In this document: piece by piece, positions 46,231 to 55,992 of the stretch
How the letters are laid out: every line of letters begins with the position of its first letter
Position numbering within the stretch: position 1 is the first letter of the stretch
Assembly (NCBI RefSeq): GCF_016765635.1
Contig: NZ_JAESVD010000001.1
Coordinates: 616,212-680,211, forward strand
Length of the DNA: 64,000 nt
Direction of reading: 5' to 3'
Origin: Shewanella schlegeliana
GTDB taxonomy: Bacteria > Pseudomonadota > Gammaproteobacteria > Enterobacterales > Shewanellaceae
Notes under the pieces: model-generated
The model's database searches: none
Told to the model about the DNA's origin: nothing
What the model saw: only the letters and a program-made list of their open reading frames with translations
Program-made: the position numbers and the translations under genes

Positions 46231-46325
46231 ACATTCTCATCTATAGAGTCTTGTTTAAAGAGTCACTTGAAACTCTTTACTAAAAAAGAGTGCGTTAAAA
46301 ATAAAAGAAAAAAGGTATGACTAAA

Positions 46326-47327
46326 ATGAAAAAAACCATTATCTCTACATTATTAGGCACAACTTTAGCCTTATCTTCAGGCGCTGCTTTTGCTAAAGAT
46401 GATATTAAAATTGCCGTATTAATGTATGGCATGAAGGCAGAGTTTGTTCAGCTTATGCAACAAGCTGCATATAACCACCCGTTGGTTAAATCGGGTGAGG
46501 TTAAGATCACCATGTATGATGGCCGTTATGATGCACTTGTGCAAAACAACCAGGCTGAGACAGCGATCCGTACCAATCATGACGCAATCATCATCAACCC
46601 AATGGATTTCGATGCCAATATTGATGTGGTAGATATGGCTAATGAAGCTGGTATTCCAGTTATCGTCACTAATGCTCGCTTAAATACTGACCAAATGACG
46701 GCTGAAGTCGTGTCAGATGACGTTGAAGGTGGTTACTTAGAAGCTAAGTACATCATGGAGCAAATTGGCTGTAAGGGTAATGTGGTTATTCTTGAAGGAC
46801 CGAAAGGTGGTTCTGGTGAAATTCAACGTGGCCAAGGTAATGAAAAGGCAATCGCAGAATGTCCAGAAGGTGCAGTTAAGGTACTTGAGCGTAAAACTGC
46901 AAACTGGTCTCGCGCAGAGGGTATGACGCTGATGGAAAACTGGCTAATGAAGCATCAAGGTAAAATTAGCGGTGTGATTGGTCAAAACGATGAGATGGCA
47001 CTGGGCGCTATTGAGGCCATTGAAGGTACGGGTGATACCGTTGATAACTATGTGATTGCCGGTATCGACGGTGTGACAGATGCTTTGCACGCCGTTAAGG
47101 GTGATAAAATGACATCGATTTTGCAAGATGCCAATGGCCAAATGCAAGGCTCTATCGATGTAGCTTTACGTCATATTATTGGTGAGCAGTATAAGCCAGC
47201 ATCTGGGGTGTGGCAGCAATATGCGGATCAATTGAACTGGAATAATGGCTTGTCTAAGCGTTATGACATTCCTTGGACCGTTGTTAATAAGCAAAACGTT
47301 GACCAGTTGCTAGAAATGCGCAAGTAA
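46326..47327 (+). CDS. Periplasmic sugar-binding protein (RbsB type)
   Basis: 333 residues. ATG 46326 is preferred to ATG 46317 because AAGG ends only one base before the latter but 10 before the former. A signal peptide (MKKTIISTLLGTTLALSSGAAFA) is followed by the substrate-binding fold DIKIAVLMYGMKAEFVQLMQQAA..., NQAETAIRTNHDAIIINPMD, VIVTNARL and GVIGQNDEMALGAIEA. It delivers the pentose or pentitol to the importer. The ligand is inferred from the xylulokinase and D-lyxose isomerase neighbours. Confidence 0.88.
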   Translation: MKKTIISTLLGTTLALSSGAAFAKDDIKIAVLMYGMKAEFVQLMQQAAYNHPLVKSGEVKITMYDGRYDALVQNNQAETAIRTNHDAIIINPMDFDANIDVVDMANEAGIPVIVTNARLNTDQMTAEVVSDDVEGGYLEAKYIMEQIGCKGNVVILEGPKGGSGEIQRGQGNEKAIAECPEGAVKVLERKTANWSRAEGMTLMENWLMKHQGKISGVIGQNDEMALGAIEAIEGTGDTVDNYVIAGIDGVTDALHAVKGDKMTSILQDANGQMQGSIDVALRHIIGEQYKPASGVWQQYADQLNWNNGLSKRYDIPWTVVNKQNVDQLLEMRK

Positions 47328-47340
47328 TGAGTTGAATGAG

Positions 47341-47365
47341 GTGAGCGTAGAAACCCTGCGCTCAC
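47341..47365 (+). terminator. Hairpin at the end of the sugar operon
   Basis: GTGAGCG (47341-47347) pairs with CGCTCAC (47359-47365) between the binding-protein gene and the convergent isomerase gene. The T-run is weak, so confidence is modest. Confidence 0.5.
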
Positions 47366-47890
47366 TTATACACTGAGTCGACTAGCCCGATTAATTTCTT
47401 GATTAGTAAAAACGTCGGTATCATCGTTCGACATCGTTGAAAACTCCGAAACGATAGCCCCTTCAGCATGTGCCTTAAACCAATGTTTTGCATTGGGGCT
47501 TAAGGTCAACTGTTCGCCTTTATTTAGCACAACCTCGTGAAATACGGTGTAATTAGCAAGATCCTTAGGAAGCTCTACTGCAGGCTGTGTCGTTATATTA
47601 CCTTCGATAAATACACTCACTTTGCCGAATCGGCAGCGAAAGGTTTCCTCTTTACCTTGGCGTGTAGCTGTTGACGGGTGGGTATGCTCCGGGCAAACCT
47701 GATGAGGTAACATAATCAGTTCTTTGGCACAGCAGCGCTCGGTGTTGATATAGGTATGAATAATCAGGCCCGTATTGCCAAAGTCATTCAGACCAAAGTC
47801 AGTTAACTCAAGTCTCTCAATTTCGTTTTTCGTTAGAAAAATCCCAGATAACGTTAATAGCTCTGTGATCTTGTCATGGATGTTAACCAT
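47366..47890 (-). CDS. D-lyxose isomerase (cupin sugar isomerase)
   Basis: A 174-residue cupin. The metal set His69, His71 (PEHTHP), Glu82 (GKEETFRCRFG) and His136 (NAKHWFKAH) matches D-lyxose/D-mannose ketol-isomerases, as do SEFSTMSNDDTDVF and the C-terminal NR. It interconverts D-lyxose and D-xylulose (or D-mannose and D-fructose), feeding the xylulokinase of the neighbouring operon. It is convergent with that operon and has no obvious copy of the LacI operator in front of it. Shorter than the E. coli enzyme (about 227). Confidence 0.8.
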   Translation of the reverse strand: MVNIHDKITELLTLSGIFLTKNEIERLELTDFGLNDFGNTGLIIHTYINTERCCAKELIMLPHQVCPEHTHPSTATRQGKEETFRCRFGKVSVFIEGNITTQPAVELPKDLANYTVFHEVVLNKGEQLTLSPNAKHWFKAHAEGAIVSEFSTMSNDDTDVFTNQEINRASRLSV

Positions 47891-48281
47891 AGTTAGCTCT
47901 CTTTACTTGATGAAGCCAATTCTGCGCTAAGATAATATGGTGGCAATCTAATTTAAATGAAGCGTTTATAACAATGAAGACTGGGTCACACCTAAGTGGT
48001 GAACAGCTCGCAATTGACTCAAAAATGAGAGGCATTTTCTATATGGATAGGCTTACCGAGCACAGATGAGCCCTCATTAAATATGGCGCTTTATAGGTTC
48101 CTGATTCTGTGTTTTGTAAATAAATGACGTTCTCGAACGATTTACATGGGTGAAATCGGCAATTTCTTGTTATTATTAGCTCATTGTTTTGACCTGCTCA
48201 ACGAGCAGGCTAAGTATTCATTTAGAGAATATTTTCTATAGAAACATGTTTTTCACATGTTCTGCGATATTTGGACGCCCC
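47891..48281 (+). other. 390-base spacer with divergent promoters
   Basis: It lies between the divergent lyxose isomerase and VF530-type genes. No operator, RNA or repeat is recognised. Confidence 0.4.
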
Positions 48282-48779
48282 ATGATTGAACACCAACAGA
48301 ATAACCCACTTCACGGCTTAAATTTAGAAACAATGCTGACAGAGCTAGTGAAGTTTTATGACTATAAAGTGCTTTACGCCGCCCTAAAACTGGAATGTTT
48401 TAACCTAAATCCAAACATGGAAGGTTGCATTAAGTTTTTGAAGAAAACCGAGTGGGCGAGGGAGCGTGTTGAAGCCTTTTACCTTTATCGCTTTAAGCGC
48501 ATGCCAAAAGGCAGCGAAGCGCAGATGGAGCTAAAGCCACGTGAGCGCGCTTATGCTGATGGCATCGTACCACGTAAAGCTGAAAAGTTAACGGTTGAGC
48601 TTGTTGAAGAGATGCGCGCTAAGGCTGAAGCTAACTACAAGGCGATGAAGAAAAATGGCCCGCGTCCTCGCTATGGTAAAGACAAGCCAAGAGCCCAAGA
48701 CGGCTATGCGCAAAATCGTCGTAGCGGCGGTAAGCGACCTGCAGCATCGCAAGATCCTACTAACCCTTGGGGTAAGTAA
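48282..48779 (+). CDS. VF530 / DUF2132-type DNA-binding protein with basic tail
   Basis: 165 residues from ATG 48282, where homology-like sequence begins (NNPLHGLNLETMLTELVKFYDYKVLYAALKLECFNLNPNMEGCIKFLKKTEWARERVEAFYLYRF, the whole DUF2132 fold). The C-terminal half is an added low-complexity basic tail (KAEANYKAMKKNGPRPRYGKDKPR, RRSGGKRPA). VF530 from Vibrio fischeri is a small nucleic-acid-binding fold, so a nucleoid or RNA-associated role is inferred. An in-frame extension to 48189 lacks support. A strong terminator follows. Confidence 0.8.
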   Translation: MIEHQQNNPLHGLNLETMLTELVKFYDYKVLYAALKLECFNLNPNMEGCIKFLKKTEWARERVEAFYLYRFKRMPKGSEAQMELKPRERAYADGIVPRKAEKLTVELVEEMRAKAEANYKAMKKNGPRPRYGKDKPRAQDGYAQNRRSGGKRPAASQDPTNPWGK

Positions 48780-48837
48780 GCTTAAGTTGGTTTGATTTAG
48801 CATGAATTAGTTTAGCCCGTAAAAGGCTTAACTAAAT

Positions 48838-48867
48838 AAAGGGGGAGCCTTAAAAGGCTCCCCCTTT
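48838..48867 (+). terminator. Strong terminator
   Basis: A 13-bp stem, AAAGGGGGAGCCT / AGGCTCCCCCTTT, with loop TAAA, then ACTTTTT. It ends the VF530-type transcript. Confidence 0.92.
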
Positions 48868-49015
48868 ACTTTTTGTCGAACCGATGAAGTTATACTGATT
48901 GGCATTTCTCTTCACTACTATGCATGCCGTGCATAGTGTTGTTTCTGATTATTCATTTGTTTCATGTTTTACCTCACTGTAGGATGCGCGTCTTCTTTTT
49001 CTAGCCTGAAATCCA

Positions 49016-49204
49016 ATGCGTTCTCAAACTCTATTGGCGCAGCTTCTGCGCATGACATCTCTACTTATTTTAATGCTCATTTTAGTCCACTACTGTAAAC
49101 CCTTACTGAATGCATTTGCCTTAAATGCAACAGATGGTGGCTGTCATCAAATGCCTAAGACGGTACAAGACCCCGTTAAAGCTGATTACGGAAAGCAACT
49201 ATGA
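49016..49204 (+). CDS. Possible small membrane protein upstream of the MFS gene
   Basis: A 62-residue frame with one hydrophobic helix (LLILMLILVHYCKPLLNAFAL) whose stop overlaps the MFS start by 4 bases (ATGA). It has no visible ribosome site, and the MFS gene has its own GGAAAG, so the ORF may be chance. Kept at low confidence because of the overlap arrangement. Confidence 0.25.
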   Translation: MRSQTLLAQLLRMTSLLILMLILVHYCKPLLNAFALNATDGGCHQMPKTVQDPVKADYGKQL

Positions 49205-50412
49205 GTATTTTCCGTTTTCCGATGCTGGTCTGGTTAGGGATCGGCATTCTCATCATCAGCCTTGGGGTCCGTCAGTCATTTGGGATCTTTATGATGCCTA
49301 TCTCAATGAGCTTTGATGTGGGCCGCGAATTTTTCAGCTTCGCAATAGCCTTACAAAATCTTTTGTTTGGGGTATTTCAGCCGTTTGTGGGCATGGCTGC
49401 AGACCGATTTGGCTCAAAGAAGGTCATTATGCTTGGCGCCATAGCCTATGGCTTGGGCTTGTTGCTTACCTCTTTATCTAGCACGACCGAGGCGTTCTAT
49501 ATATCAATAAGTATGCTGGTGGGCTTGGGCTTAAGTGCAACTAGCTATGTTGTTGTTCTCGGCGCAGTCGCTAAAGTGGTACCGGCAGAGCATACGGCCA
49601 AAGCCTTTGGTTTAACGACGGCAGCAGGATCTTTTGGCATGTTTGCTGTTATTCCTGGTGCACAAAGCTTGCTTACTCATTTTGATTGGCAAACAGCGCT
49701 GCAGGTGTTTGCACTTCTATGTTGCATCATGCTGGCATTTGCTTCATTTATGAAGACAGCCAAAGTCGAAACCAATATTGGCGATCAGGTCGATGAGCAA
49801 ACCTTATCACAAGCATTAAAGCAGGCCTGTACAAATCGAAACTACTGGCTGATCCATATGGGCTTCTTTGTATGTGGCTTTCATGTGATGTTTATTGCCA
49901 CTCATCTGCCGAGTTATCTAGCTGACAAGCATTTAGGCGCCTCAACTGCTGCACTGGCTTTGGCTTACGTTGGGATCTTTAATATCTTTGGCTCTTACTT
50001 TTGGGGCGTAATGGGTGACAGATTTAACAAACGTTATGTCATGAGCAGTCTTTATCTGGTGAGAACAGTGGTGATTGCAGCATTTGTGACGCTACCTGTT
50101 ACCGATAATACCGCTGCTATTTTTGGTGCAGCGATTGGTTTTTGTTGGCTTGGGACTGTACCCTTGACCTCGGGCTTAGTGAGACAGATATTTGGTGCCC
50201 GTTATCTATCTACCCTTTACGGCTTGGTATTCTTTACTCACCAGATTGGCAGTTTTCTCGGAGCATGGGTTGGCGGCCGTATTTATGACTATTATGGTAG
50301 TTATGAACCTATATGGTGGAGTACCGTTGTCTTAGCCTTTATAGCGGCTTTGCTTCATCTCCCGATTGATGACAGACCTGTGATGATAAAGATTGTTCCA
50401 GTATTGAGCTGA
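49201..50412 (+). CDS. MFS transporter (monocarboxylate/oxalate-formate type)
   Basis: A 403-residue permease with twelve predicted helices. Motif A is GMAADRFGSKKV between helices 2 and 3. GVRQSFGIFMMPISMSFD in helix 1 and the family-like VGLGLSATSYVVVLGAVAKVVPAEHTAKAFGLTTAAGSFGMF are typical of the MCT/oxalate-formate antiporter branch. The second half repeats the pattern (WGVMGDRFNKRYVM). Substrate is not determined. GGAAAG precedes ATG 49201. A terminator follows at 50433. Confidence 0.85.
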   Translation: MSIFRFPMLVWLGIGILIISLGVRQSFGIFMMPISMSFDVGREFFSFAIALQNLLFGVFQPFVGMAADRFGSKKVIMLGAIAYGLGLLLTSLSSTTEAFYISISMLVGLGLSATSYVVVLGAVAKVVPAEHTAKAFGLTTAAGSFGMFAVIPGAQSLLTHFDWQTALQVFALLCCIMLAFASFMKTAKVETNIGDQVDEQTLSQALKQACTNRNYWLIHMGFFVCGFHVMFIATHLPSYLADKHLGASTAALALAYVGIFNIFGSYFWGVMGDRFNKRYVMSSLYLVRTVVIAAFVTLPVTDNTAAIFGAAIGFCWLGTVPLTSGLVRQIFGARYLSTLYGLVFFTHQIGSFLGAWVGGRIYDYYGSYEPIWWSTVVLAFIAALLHLPIDDRPVMIKIVPVLS

Positions 50413-50432
50413 TAAGTATTTGCAACTTATCA

Positions 50433-50461
50433 AAAAGAGCCTCTAATTAAGTGGCTCTTTT
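50433..50461 (+). terminator. Terminator after the MFS gene
   Basis: AAAAGAGCC (50433-50441) and GGCTCTTTT (50453-50461) form a 9-bp stem that ends in a T-run. Confidence 0.8.
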
Positions 50462-50786
50462 ACTTTCTGCAGAGTACTGGTGAGCTAACGATTATTAAAT
50501 TACCTCTAAATACGCGTTATAAGCTGAAACTCAATAGGGTGTTATCGATGAAAGTGGCTTAAAGCGCCTTTAAAGGGAATTTAACTGGAGGAAAAACTGG
50601 CTAAAAACATCCCGCTTTGTAATTGTTTTACTTGAAAATTGCCAAAATCGCTTAAACACCATTCAAGTTGGTCGGCAAATCACCGCTTAACAACTAATTG
50701 CGTTTTTTTGCTTGCAACGAAGGCGGTATCGCCATACTATAGCGCTCGTTCCAAGGCAACAGCCAAACGAACAGCAAGAACACAGT

Positions 50787-50863
<77 letters not shown>

Positions 50864-50876
50864 ATTCTTGAACAAT

Positions 50877-50953
50877 ACAACCGTAGCTCAGTTGGTTAGA
50901 GCACTACCTTGACATGGTAGGGGTCGGTGGTTCGAATCCACTCGGTTGTACCA
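50877..50953 (+). tRNA. tRNA-Val (GAC), copy 1
   Basis: 77 bases with CCA. Acceptor ACAACCG/CGGTTGT, anticodon stem CTACC/GGTAG around TTGACAT, giving anticodon GAC. T arm GGTTCGAATCC. Confidence 0.96.
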
Positions 50954-50998
50954 ATTCTTTTTTAACAGAATTAAAACAGTTATTAGCGTCAAAGCGGA

Positions 50999-51075
<77 letters not shown>

Positions 51076-51077
51076 AT

Positions 51078-51154
51078 ACAACCGTAGCTCAGTTGGTTAG
51101 AGCACTACCTTGACATGGTAGGGGTCGGTGGTTCGAATCCACTCGGTTGTACCA
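51078..51154 (+). tRNA. tRNA-Val (GAC), copy 2
   Basis: Identical to copy 1 of tRNA-Val. The spacer that follows repeats the spacer after copy 1 almost exactly, showing that the fMet-Val unit was tandemly duplicated. Confidence 0.96.
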
Positions 51155-51199
51155 ATTCTTTTATAACAGAATTAAAATAGTTATTAGCGTTAAATCGGA

Positions 51200-51276
<77 letters not shown>

Positions 51277-51308
51277 ATTCTTTATAAAAGAATCAAGTTA
51301 CATGTAGG

Positions 51309-51329
51309 CCAGCGAAAGCTGGTTTTTTT
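51309..51329 (+). terminator. Terminator of the tRNA array (first copy)
   Basis: CCAGC-GAAA-GCTGG stem-loop followed by seven T. The surrounding 60 bases (51272-51331) recur exactly at 51503-51562. Confidence 0.9.
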
Positions 51330-51403
51330 GTACCTGAAATTCAGTGTCTTTGCCATATTTAAAACTCAGCTGTAACAGTTACCTCGGTGATAATGTAAAG
51401 ATA

Positions 51404-51505
51404 GGGATGGAGCAGTTTGGTAGCTCGTCGGCCTCAGCTCTTTATGAAAGGCTGGCGAAGGTCGTTGCCATTCATATATTTAAAGTAATCTAGCTCCCGC
51501 AACCA
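51404..51505 (+). pseudogene. Degenerate initiator-tRNA copy 1
   Basis: The 5' part (GGGATGGAGCAGTTTGGTAGC) and 3' end (TAGCTCCCGCAACCA) match tRNA-fMet. The anticodon stem-loop is replaced by a longer hairpin-forming segment (CAGCTCTTTATGAAAGGCTG), and the T arm by an A/T-rich insert. It cannot act as a normal tRNA, since both the CAT anticodon loop and the T loop are gone. Confidence 0.85.
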
Positions 51506-51537
51506 ATTCTTTATAAAAGAATCAAGTTACATGTAGG

Positions 51538-51558
51538 CCAGCGAAAGCTGGTTTTTTT
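51538..51558 (+). terminator. Duplicated tRNA-array terminator (second copy)
   Basis: Same stem-loop and T7 tail as at 51309, within an exact 60-base duplication that also includes the AACCA end of the degenerate tRNA. Confidence 0.88.
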
Positions 51559-51612
51559 GTGCCTAAATTTTGGCGTATTGGATCTTTTTAAGAATCAATT
51601 GATGATTAAAGT

Positions 51613-51720
51613 CGGGATAGTATGAGCAGTTTGCTAGTTCGTCGGCCTCAGCTCTTTATGAAAGGCAGGCGAAGGTCGTTGCCACTTCTTGTATAAAAAA
51701 CTATCCAGCTCCCGCAACCA
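51613..51720 (+). pseudogene. Degenerate initiator-tRNA copy 2
   Basis: A second, more mutated version of the same replaced structure (GAGCAGTTTGCTAGTTCG..., CCTCAGCTCTTTATGAAAGG, ending CAGCTCCCGCAACCA). It shares the replaced anticodon-arm segment with copy 1, so the two descend from one altered ancestor. Confidence 0.82.
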
Positions 51721-51821
51721 GTGACTGTTTTGATTAATAGATGACTCATACGAGTCATCTATTGTAGTTTCTATAGCTAACAGCAATCTTATTGCAATGT
51801 ATCTAACTTATCATTTCACTT

Positions 51822-52718
51822 CTACTTCCCATAAATCGCTTCAGCCAGCAGTCTCGCCGCTTGAGGAATACTTGGCCCCGCTTGTTTGGTGACGGCTGAG
51901 TCGATAAATCTTACTGCATCATGATTAACTGCATTAACCTTGTTGGCATCTTCACGGCTGTTAACTTCACTTATTGTGGTGGTGCCGCTGCCAGCTTGTG
52001 GCCCCTCAAATACAGGGCCTGTGGCATCAGGCCACATTGGCAGTAAAATAACATCAGGGTTAGCGCTGACCACCTCGGTCCAGGTCACCATCGGAGCGAT
52101 GCCATCACGCTCGGCGAAGATTGGCGTAGCACCAACAAGCTCCATAAGCTCAGTCATGTAAGAGTGTTTACCCGGAACGCATTTATAGAAGTAGTTGATC
52201 TCGTAATAGACCTTAGGCGATGGATGAGCTTGATACTGTTTGCCAATTTCGGTTAACTCGCTCCGTATCGATGTCACCAGTTTGTCGGCTTGCGCTTGAT
52301 GGCCGATGGTTTCTCCTAATAAGTTTATTTTGCTGTATACCTCATCAAGACTCGACTCCTCCATGTGAATCACAGAGTAACCAAGAGCCTCAAGTTTAGC
52401 TTTTAATCCAAGCTGCAAGCTGGTGGCCGTCAGTACAAGATCAGGTTTTAGCTTAATGACATTGTCAACGGTGATATCGGTGAATCCGCCGACTACAGCT
52501 AAACGTTTTTGCTTAACACGGTTTGGTACCTCTGCAGGAAAACGTGCGTAGCGAGTCACGCCGACAAGATCATCAATTGCGCCAATCTCTGCAACGGTAT
52601 GGCTCCAGTTCGGCGCGAGAGAAACGATTCTAAGTGATTGACCGTCTTGGCTGAAAGCAACTTGAGGACCGAGCAGCAGTGATAGTAAGAATATTATCTT
52701 GAGAACGCGCGCATACAT
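51822..52718 (-). CDS. BtuF-like cobalamin/metal-chelate periplasmic binding protein
   Basis: 298 residues from ATG 52718 (GAGAT upstream; an in-frame ATG at 52745 is less well placed). A signal peptide (VLKIIFLLSLLLGPQVAFS) is followed by a class III binding-protein fold: RIVSLAPNWSHTVAEIGAIDDLVGVTRYARFP, VGGFTDITVDNVIKLKPDLVLT, and a long linking helix. It resembles BtuF more than ferric-siderophore binders, but no btuC or btuD is adjacent. The cobalamin genes 6 kb away support a B12 role weakly. Confidence 0.7.
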   Translation of the reverse strand: MYARVLKIIFLLSLLLGPQVAFSQDGQSLRIVSLAPNWSHTVAEIGAIDDLVGVTRYARFPAEVPNRVKQKRLAVVGGFTDITVDNVIKLKPDLVLTATSLQLGLKAKLEALGYSVIHMEESSLDEVYSKINLLGETIGHQAQADKLVTSIRSELTEIGKQYQAHPSPKVYYEINYFYKCVPGKHSYMTELMELVGATPIFAERDGIAPMVTWTEVVSANPDVILLPMWPDATGPVFEGPQAGSGTTTISEVNSREDANKVNAVNHDAVRFIDSAVTKQAGPSIPQAARLLAEAIYGK

Positions 52719-52911
52719 ATAATTGTTAATCTCTAAATGACTCATTTATGCGCATCATGGGCAGTTCTTTAGCAAAGACAAGCATGTCAAAAGCGGATTG
52801 CGTACCAGTACACAAATATGAATAGCAGAATGAAAGTCTGTTAAAAACCCCAGTGTTTTTTTTTATTGCACTGCAGACAATACACTCCTTTTTACCTATT
52901 TCGAGGTTGTA

Positions 52912-53796
52912 TTGTCTGTACTACTGAGTGTGCGTGATCTGACTCATCGCTATGGTGAGTTTGTAGCGGTCAATAACATAAGCTTAGATATTCAACCTGG
53001 TGAGTGTTATGGCTTACTCGGCCCTAATGGTGCTGGTAAATCGACAACACTGGAGATCCTTGAGGGCTTGCTTAAGCCGACTCAGGGAGAAGTTTTGTAT
53101 CGCGGTCGAGCAATCGATAAAACCTTCAAGCAAGAGGTGGGCATACAGTTTCAGTCGACCACCTTGCCAGATTACCTGACGGTATATGATTGTTTAAAGC
53201 TATTTGCCAGTTTTTACCAAAGTCACACGCCAATCGCACATTTGATCAAGCAGTGTCAGCTGAGTGAAATAGCAGACAAGTTGCATTACAACCTGTCAGG
53301 GGGACAAAAGCAGCGTTTATTATTGGCGCTGAGCCTGATTAATGACCCCAGTTTACTCTTTCTAGATGAGCCGACTACAGGCCTGGATCCTCAAGCAAGG
53401 CTACATTTCTGGCAGCTTGTAAGAGAGATAAAGCAGCAGGGTAAAACCATTATTCTGACGACCCATTATATGGAGGAAGCAGAGCAGCTTTGTGATCGGA
53501 TTGCCATTATGGACAGAGGGCAGTTTATTGCAGAGGGCACGCCTGCTGATCTACTTAGCGATAATTTCTTACCGCAAATCGTCGAACTCGAAGGAATTTA
53601 TTCTCAACAAGACTTTGGCGCTTTGCCCATTCGCTTAAGTAAGTGTGCAGGGCGTACTCGGGTGGAGTGTCACTCTTTCAATGAACTGATGACCGCCTTT
53701 AAAAAGGCTGCCCCCTCACTAAATGGCATGTCGGTGCGTAAGCCAAATCTTGAAGATCTCTTTTTAAAATTAACCGGTAATGAGCTTCGAATATGA
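52912..53796 (+). CDS. ABC-2 type exporter ATPase
   Basis: A 294-residue ATPase with Walker A GPNGAGKST, signature NLSGGQKQRL, Walker B LLFLDEPTTGLDPQAR and H-loop TTHYMEEAEQL, typical of drug/polysaccharide exporter ATPases with a C-terminal extension. The start is TTG 52912, with GAGG 5 bases upstream. It overlaps the permease gene by 4 bases. Substrate unknown. Confidence 0.88.
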   Translation: MSVLLSVRDLTHRYGEFVAVNNISLDIQPGECYGLLGPNGAGKSTTLEILEGLLKPTQGEVLYRGRAIDKTFKQEVGIQFQSTTLPDYLTVYDCLKLFASFYQSHTPIAHLIKQCQLSEIADKLHYNLSGGQKQRLLLALSLINDPSLLFLDEPTTGLDPQARLHFWQLVREIKQQGKTIILTTHYMEEAEQLCDRIAIMDRGQFIAEGTPADLLSDNFLPQIVELEGIYSQQDFGALPIRLSKCAGRTRVECHSFNELMTAFKKAAPSLNGMSVRKPNLEDLFLKLTGNELRI

Positions 53797-54776
53797 ATGC
53801 ACTGTTTGCCCTGATCAGCGCGCGCAATCTGGAGTTTGTCCGAGATAAGTCTGCATTAGGCTGGTCGCTTCTATTTCCAATTATCATCATTGTCGCTCTG
53901 GTATTGGTGTTCGATGACGATAACCCAAGCCTTTATCAAGTGGGTGTTTATGGTGAAGTGCACCAACTTGAGCAAGTTAAGGCTCTAAAACACATAGAAA
54001 TTATTTATTACGAAGATCTAGAGCAGGCCAAACATAAAGTGTCTCGCCATCTTATTGATGGCTTACTCAGTGGCGATAGCTACTGGGTCAATCCAGACAG
54101 TGCCCAAGGCTACATTCTTGAACAGGTGATCTCAGCTAAGTTACCCGAGCTTAAAAAGAGGGCTATTAGCGGAAAGGCTGTACGTCATGTCGAGTGGCTT
54201 CTACCTGGCATTATCGGCATGAATATGATGTTCTCCGCGCTTTATGGTGTGGGATATGTAGTGGTTAGATATCGCCGAACTGGCGTATTAAAGCGACTGC
54301 AAGTCACGCCGTTGGCACCGTGGCTGTTTTTGGCATCACAGTTGTTCTCACGCCTTGGTGCAACGGTCTTATCTGCTGCCATTGTATTTGTGGTGATTGC
54401 ACTGATGTTTGATATTCGTCCTCAAGGTAATGTGCTGCTTTTAGTGCTTAACACACTGTTAGGCAGTGCAGCCATGATAAGTATCGGACTGTTGGTGGCG
54501 AGTCGTACGCGCTCTGATGAACTGTGTAATGGCCTGTTAAACGTTATTTCTTGGCCAATGATGTTTCTATCGGGGATCTGGTTTTCTCTTGAAGGTAGCA
54601 AGCCTTGGGTGCGCTTTTTTGCTGACTGTTTACCTTTAACCCATATGAATGACGCTAATCGAGCGGTGATTATCGACGGCGCTGGTTTGTTGGATATTGG
54701 CGATCACCTGTTATTTCTCGTTGCGATTATCCTGATCTGTTTGGGAGTAGCGAGTCGCAGTTTTCGCTGGGATTAA
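53793..54776 (+). CDS. ABC-2 type exporter permease
   Basis: A 327-residue membrane protein with an N-terminal helix (LLFPIIIIVALVLVF), an extracytoplasmic domain (about 45-145) and five C-terminal helices. It carries the ABC-2 pattern MMFSALYGVGYVVVRYRRTGVLKRLQVTPL and a final NVISWPMMFLSGIWFSLE. It overlaps the ATPase gene by ATGA, so the two form a coupled exporter pair. Confidence 0.87.
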   Translation: MNALFALISARNLEFVRDKSALGWSLLFPIIIIVALVLVFDDDNPSLYQVGVYGEVHQLEQVKALKHIEIIYYEDLEQAKHKVSRHLIDGLLSGDSYWVNPDSAQGYILEQVISAKLPELKKRAISGKAVRHVEWLLPGIIGMNMMFSALYGVGYVVVRYRRTGVLKRLQVTPLAPWLFLASQLFSRLGATVLSAAIVFVVIALMFDIRPQGNVLLLVLNTLLGSAAMISIGLLVASRTRSDELCNGLLNVISWPMMFLSGIWFSLEGSKPWVRFFADCLPLTHMNDANRAVIIDGAGLLDIGDHLLFLVAIILICLGVASRSFRWD

Positions 54777-55066
54777 TTCGAGTGTTTCAGGAGTTTTACG
54801 GCTTTCTGAATCCTGAATGTATAGGGGAAGTGATTAACCTCTGACTTATAAAGCTATACCGCACCATGTTTGCTATTTGCTGCGGTATGTCAAATCCAAC
54901 GTTGTTTATAGACTAAGACCTGTGAAAAATTTTAACAGTATAGTTAACACTTTGGGGAATGCTGTCATAAATCATAGAGTATTTTTCACTTTTATCCTCT
55001 AGCCTTAGGCTGAAATAACCAAATTTCAGTTAGTTATATTTTAATAATTAAAAAACATTACGGCAG

Positions 55067-55981
55067 ATGACGATGAAAATATTTAATGTGATGAGTATTG
55101 CGCTGGTGCTTTTATCAGGAGTATCTATGGGGGCCACCGCCGATCCCCTCGATACACTAATGAAAAAGTTTGAAGAGGGAAAATACTCAAAGAAGGGCGC
55201 TGATACATGCATTATGTGCCATAAACGCTCCGATATGGTGATGGACATTTTTGATAGTGTCCATGGCCAAGCGGGTAGCAATGGTCCTATGGCAGGTCTG
55301 CAATGTGAAGCTTGCCATGGCCCACAAGGTAAGCACAAAGGTAAGAACGAACCTATGGTGAGCTTTGGCGAGAATTCACCTTTAACGGCGCAGATGCAGG
55401 ACTCAGTTTGTACCGCTTGCCATAACGATGCCTCGCAGATGGCATGGCATACTTCTTTACATGCTGAGCAGGATGTTAGCTGCGTGAGTTGTCACGAGAT
55501 CCATGTTGTACAAGACCCTGTAATGAACCCGAGCCTACAAGTAGAAACTTGCGTGAGCTGCCACACCAAAGCTAAGGCTGACATGAACAAACGCAGCTCA
55601 CATCCGCTTAAGTGGGGCACTATGGTGTGCTCAGATTGCCACAACCCGCACGGCAGCATGAGCGATCATGAGCTTAAAGGCTTTGATACCAACCAAACCT
55701 GCTATGAGTGTCATGCAGAAAAACGCGGCCCCTTCCTATGGGAGCACGTACCGGTAATGGAAAATTGCGCTAACTGTCACGATGCCCACGGTAGTGTTAA
55801 TAGCGACTTGCTTAAATCACGTGTTCCTATGTTGTGTAAGCAGTGTCACGCTGGTGATATCCACGCATCGACGGCACCTGGAGATAATCAAAGCATCCAA
55901 ACCGCTGGTCAAGGCTGTCTAAATTGTCATAGCCAAATCCATGGTTCAAATAATCCATCTGGCAAAGCGTTTCAATTCTAA
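55067..55981 (+). CDS. MtrA/DmsE-family periplasmic decaheme cytochrome c
   Basis: 304 residues with a signal peptide ([22 protein letters not shown]) and exactly ten CxxCH haem-binding motifs (CIMCH, CEACH, CTACH, CVSCH twice, CSDCH, CYECH, CANCH, CKQCH, CLNCH), the MtrA/DmsE count. It carries electrons across the outer membrane inside an MtrB-type barrel. The start may be ATG 55067 or 55073. It is followed 11 bases later by the mtrB-like gene. No OmcA/MtrC or DmsAB gene lies beside it. Confidence 0.92.
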   Translation: MTMKIFNVMSIALVLLSGVSMGATADPLDTLMKKFEEGKYSKKGADTCIMCHKRSDMVMDIFDSVHGQAGSNGPMAGLQCEACHGPQGKHKGKNEPMVSFGENSPLTAQMQDSVCTACHNDASQMAWHTSLHAEQDVSCVSCHEIHVVQDPVMNPSLQVETCVSCHTKAKADMNKRSSHPLKWGTMVCSDCHNPHGSMSDHELKGFDTNQTCYECHAEKRGPFLWEHVPVMENCANCHDAHGSVNSDLLKSRVPMLCKQCHAGDIHASTAPGDNQSIQTAGQGCLNCHSQIHGSNNPSGKAFQF

Positions 55982-55992
55982 GGAGATAAGTC

